A DNA stretch of 40,000 bases from Chrysomallon squamiferum (lineage: Eukaryota; Mollusca; Gastropoda; Neomphalida; Peltospiridae). The stretch covers positions 18,895,910 through 18,935,909 of the forward strand of contig CM022667.1 in assembly GCA_012295275.1 (NCBI GenBank), given 5' to 3'. Below the pieces are notes generated by a model that saw only the letters and a program-made list of their open reading frames with translations, did no database searches and was not told the origin of the DNA. Below, piece by piece: positions 37,768 through 40,000 of this stretch (within the stretch, counting starts at the first letter, position 1; every line of letters begins with the position of its first letter). The position numbers were made by a program, and so were the translations under genes.

Positions 37768-37830
37768 TCCAGTAGAGGTAGAGTGCTCGCTCTTTAGAAT
37801 AGTGACAGATAGGGGCAATCAGCTTAACGT
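37768..37830 (+). mobile_element. Decayed tRNA-like fragment
   Basis: CCAGTAGAGGTAGAGTGCTCGC resembles a D arm/A box, and TAGGGGCAATCAGC about 27 bases later is a weak B-box-like match. Probably a decayed tRNA-derived SINE head; no working tRNA fold is apparent. Confidence 0.3.
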
Positions 37831-37839
37831 ATTAGCGTA

Positions 37840-37995
37840 CCTAAATATATCTGTCTGTCTAAATATATCTGCCCATCTGTCTATCCGAATTTATCTTGTA
37901 CGTCTAACTGTATCTGTATATAGGTTTATCTAAATGTATTTGTCTTCGTAAATATATCTGACCACCCATCAATCTAAATGATTATATCTGCTTAC
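37840..37995 (+). repeat. Degenerate short tandem repeat (CTAAATATATCTGTCTGT-like)
   Basis: Roughly seven imperfect copies of an ~20-25-base unit. Confidence 0.65.
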
Positions 37996-38420
37996 TGCAT
38001 GTATGAATGTGTATGTGTGTATTTGTGTGAATTAGTGTGTTGTATATAGTTGTATGAATGTATACGTGTAGTTATTCTCTTTTATATTCATTTACAAATT
38101 TATTGGCGAATCAAGGAACAGTTTGGGTTGGGTGTCTTGGGAAATTTACTAGTGATTTCTGAAAATTCATTTCCATTCGCATCATTAATTTTCTATTTCT
38201 TTTTCACTTCTTTTTTTTTTTTTTTTTTTTTTTTCTTGTATTTTCTTTCATCCATCATTTTCTTTTTGTTCCTTTCCTTTACTTTCCTTATCTTTTATTT
38301 CAGCTTTTTCTTCATCTTTTTCTCTTTCTTTTTCTTTAAAATTTGTCTCGGTTTCTTTCTTTCTAACCTTATTTTTTTATTTATTATTTTCTCCTTCTTT
38401 CTAATTAATGTTCCCACCGT
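37996..38420. repeat. TG-rich then T-rich region
   Basis: Imperfect TGTATG units to about 38070; T-rich with poly-T near 38210-38234 and TTTCTTTC phrases to 38400. Confidence 0.8.
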
Positions 38421-38700
38421 GGACAAATAAAAGCCTGCAACTGTGTTTATTTTGAAATTTGTTTCCAGTAGCAGGCTTTGTCGTCATCACAGACGTGGAA
38501 ATATGATACTTGTTTTGATAACCGCCACGCTGGGGTTCACCTCTCGCGATCTGTCAGTTGATCGATGATCACAGCCGCGGTGATGATACGAAACAGGGTA
38601 CAATTGATGTGTTTAGCATCAACAGATAATTCGGGTCGCATCCATCAACATGCCATCTTAATGTTGTTATCATTGTGAGTTTTGTTTGAGGTCTTTTGTT
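38421..38700. other. Less AT-rich unique patch, no gene seen
   Basis: CpG-containing words (CGCCACGC, CTCGCGATC, GCCGCGG) around 38520-38585 stand out from the surroundings, but no open frame or known motif set is visible. Confidence 0.4.
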
Positions 38701-38986
38701 GCGTTTGTTTGTTTATTAATCTTGACGGTTAATTATTTTGTTGCTGTATTTATTGTTGTTGTTGTTTTTAGTAGTAGTAGTAGTGTTGTTGTTGTCGCTG
38801 CTGCTGTGGTTATTATTATTATTACTATTTATTTATTTATTTATTTATTTATTTATTTGTGTGTTTTTAATTATTATTAATGTTGTTGTTGTTATTATTG
38901 CCGCTGCTGCTGCTGTTTATTTTTGTTTCTTTTAGATACGACCTATTCTTGGAAGAGTAGTTTTCATTTCAATTTTTTATTTTTTA

Positions 38987-39045
<59 letters not shown>

Positions 39046-39052
39046 TTTTTTC
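38701..39052. repeat. TTG/TAG/ATT trinucleotides, (TTTA)n, poly-T and (TA)n
   Basis: TTG/GTA units near 38750-38815, ATT, TTTA near 38826-38860, TTG/GCT units near 38880-38915, then poly-T flanking a (TA)n at 38990-39050. Confidence 0.93.
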
Positions 39053-39890
39053 ATCGTTCTGATGAAAATGAGCTAAAATAAGAATGAACGATAACGTGAA
39101 CAGAGGTCAGTTTTAAATTTTCGGCTGAGATAACACAGGAACAAAACTCAAATATTGAAATATCTTGTTCATTTTTAAAATTTTCATTATTTATTTATTT
39201 ATTTATTTATAAACTTATTTATTTATTAGGTAGTTCGGTATTCATTTATTCATTGATCCTTCCAGTCTTTTTAAAAAAATAATGGTGTTATATGACGGAA
39301 GTATAAAAAAACCCAGAAAAACACAAAGAAACCTGTCGATGAATGAATATTTAAATTTTAAAACCATTTATTCAGTTACCTTTCACACAAGAACACAAAA
39401 TAAATATGCGGTGTAATCTTTGAAATCACTGAACTTTAAAATATTCAGCTGCTAAAAATTAAACAAACTGTATACAGAGTTCGTTTGTTTCCCAGGCAAC
39501 TGAAGCACCAAAACGACTTCATGTTACGATGGCCATTTTGATATTTATTTATCTTACTTAGTTAGAAAGTTCAGCCTGCGAACGAGAACTCTGTGAACAG
39601 TCTAGACTTTTTGTTTACGAAAAAACCTTGATGATGAATCACGTGTTTGTGATGTTTTAACCAATCGGGTTAACAGAAACGAGACCTCTTACATACTGCT
39701 TCGTCTCATATGACAAATATGACCTTAACAAGCTGGTATACATTTTATTTATTTTTTCTTAATCTAGAATGTGTTTTTTTTTTTTCTGTCTAAAATTTCG
39801 GTATAGGGTTTATTTATTAATTTAATTAATTTTTGCTAAAATAAATAAATAAATAATAATAATAAATAATAAAATAAATAAAAAAATTAA
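39053..39890. other. AT-rich DNA, no gene seen
   Basis: TTTA tracts near 39187-39230 and AAAT tracts near 39838-39885. Words GATGGCCATTTT (39530), CACGTG (39641-39646) and ACCAATCGG (39659-39668) match YY1-, E-box- and NF-Y-like sites, but no gene start is evident. Confidence 0.4.
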
Positions 39891-39930
39891 ACTCTCTCTC
39901 TCACTCACACACACACACACACACACACAC

Positions 39931-40000
<70 letters not shown>
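39891..40000. repeat. Compound (CT)n-(CA)n-(CT)n array running off the window
   Basis: Short CT, then CA at about 39907-39932, then CT to the last base. Confidence 0.98.

Overview
The window looks like animal nuclear DNA, most likely from a lophotrochozoan and plausibly a mollusc. It is AT-rich and gene-poor and carries very many microsatellites: (GA)n/(CT)n, (TG)n/(CA)n, (TATG)n, (TAGA)n, (AAT)n and (TTTA)n. It also holds tRNA-derived SINE-like pieces and one intronless class A GPCR whose motifs resemble the FMRFamide-receptor group, which is expanded in molluscs. There are no bacterial-style operons. The species assignment is inference from style and was not checked against any database.

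Layout. 1-8.3 kb: AT-rich noncoding DNA with trinucleotide, TG and TTTA tracts, the first copy (about 3018-3700) of a dispersed repeat with an NRF1-like plus CRE core, a decayed SINE fragment near 4.2 kb, and a degenerate ~32-bp minisatellite at 6955-7600. 8631-9653: the only confident gene, a 340-residue seven-helix receptor on the + strand. 10421-10818: a 39-bp minisatellite. 11-21 kb: mostly featureless AT-rich DNA with GA/CT and trinucleotide arrays, a C-rich tract that could form a G-quadruplex on the minus strand (15112-15145) and degenerate tandem repeats near 15.8-16.2 kb. 21.0-21.9 kb: a layered tandem array ending in a 60-bp satellite that carries seven perfect TGACGTCA sites. 22.0-25.0 kb: the most gene-like stretch after the receptor. 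It has a tRNA-like element, a possible terminal exon with an acidic tail and a poly(A) signal, a SINE-like element and a short minus-strand ORF with a death-domain-like pattern. 25.5-32 kb: very large TAGA, GA/CT, ATT and TATG arrays plus the second, inverted copy of the dispersed repeat (about 30155-30650). 32-40 kb: mostly unique AT-rich DNA with a 180-bp GA array, a TATG region, a ~53-57-bp minisatellite at 37.2-37.55 kb and poly-T/TTTA tracts.

I see no multi-gene pathway or defence-type system. The features that microsatellites do not explain are the CRE-bearing satellite, the inverted NRF1/CRE repeat pair, and the receptor gene, whose base composition, missing helix prolines and ambiguous 3' end stand out. 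Most open frames elsewhere are microsatellite translations and are not listed as genes.
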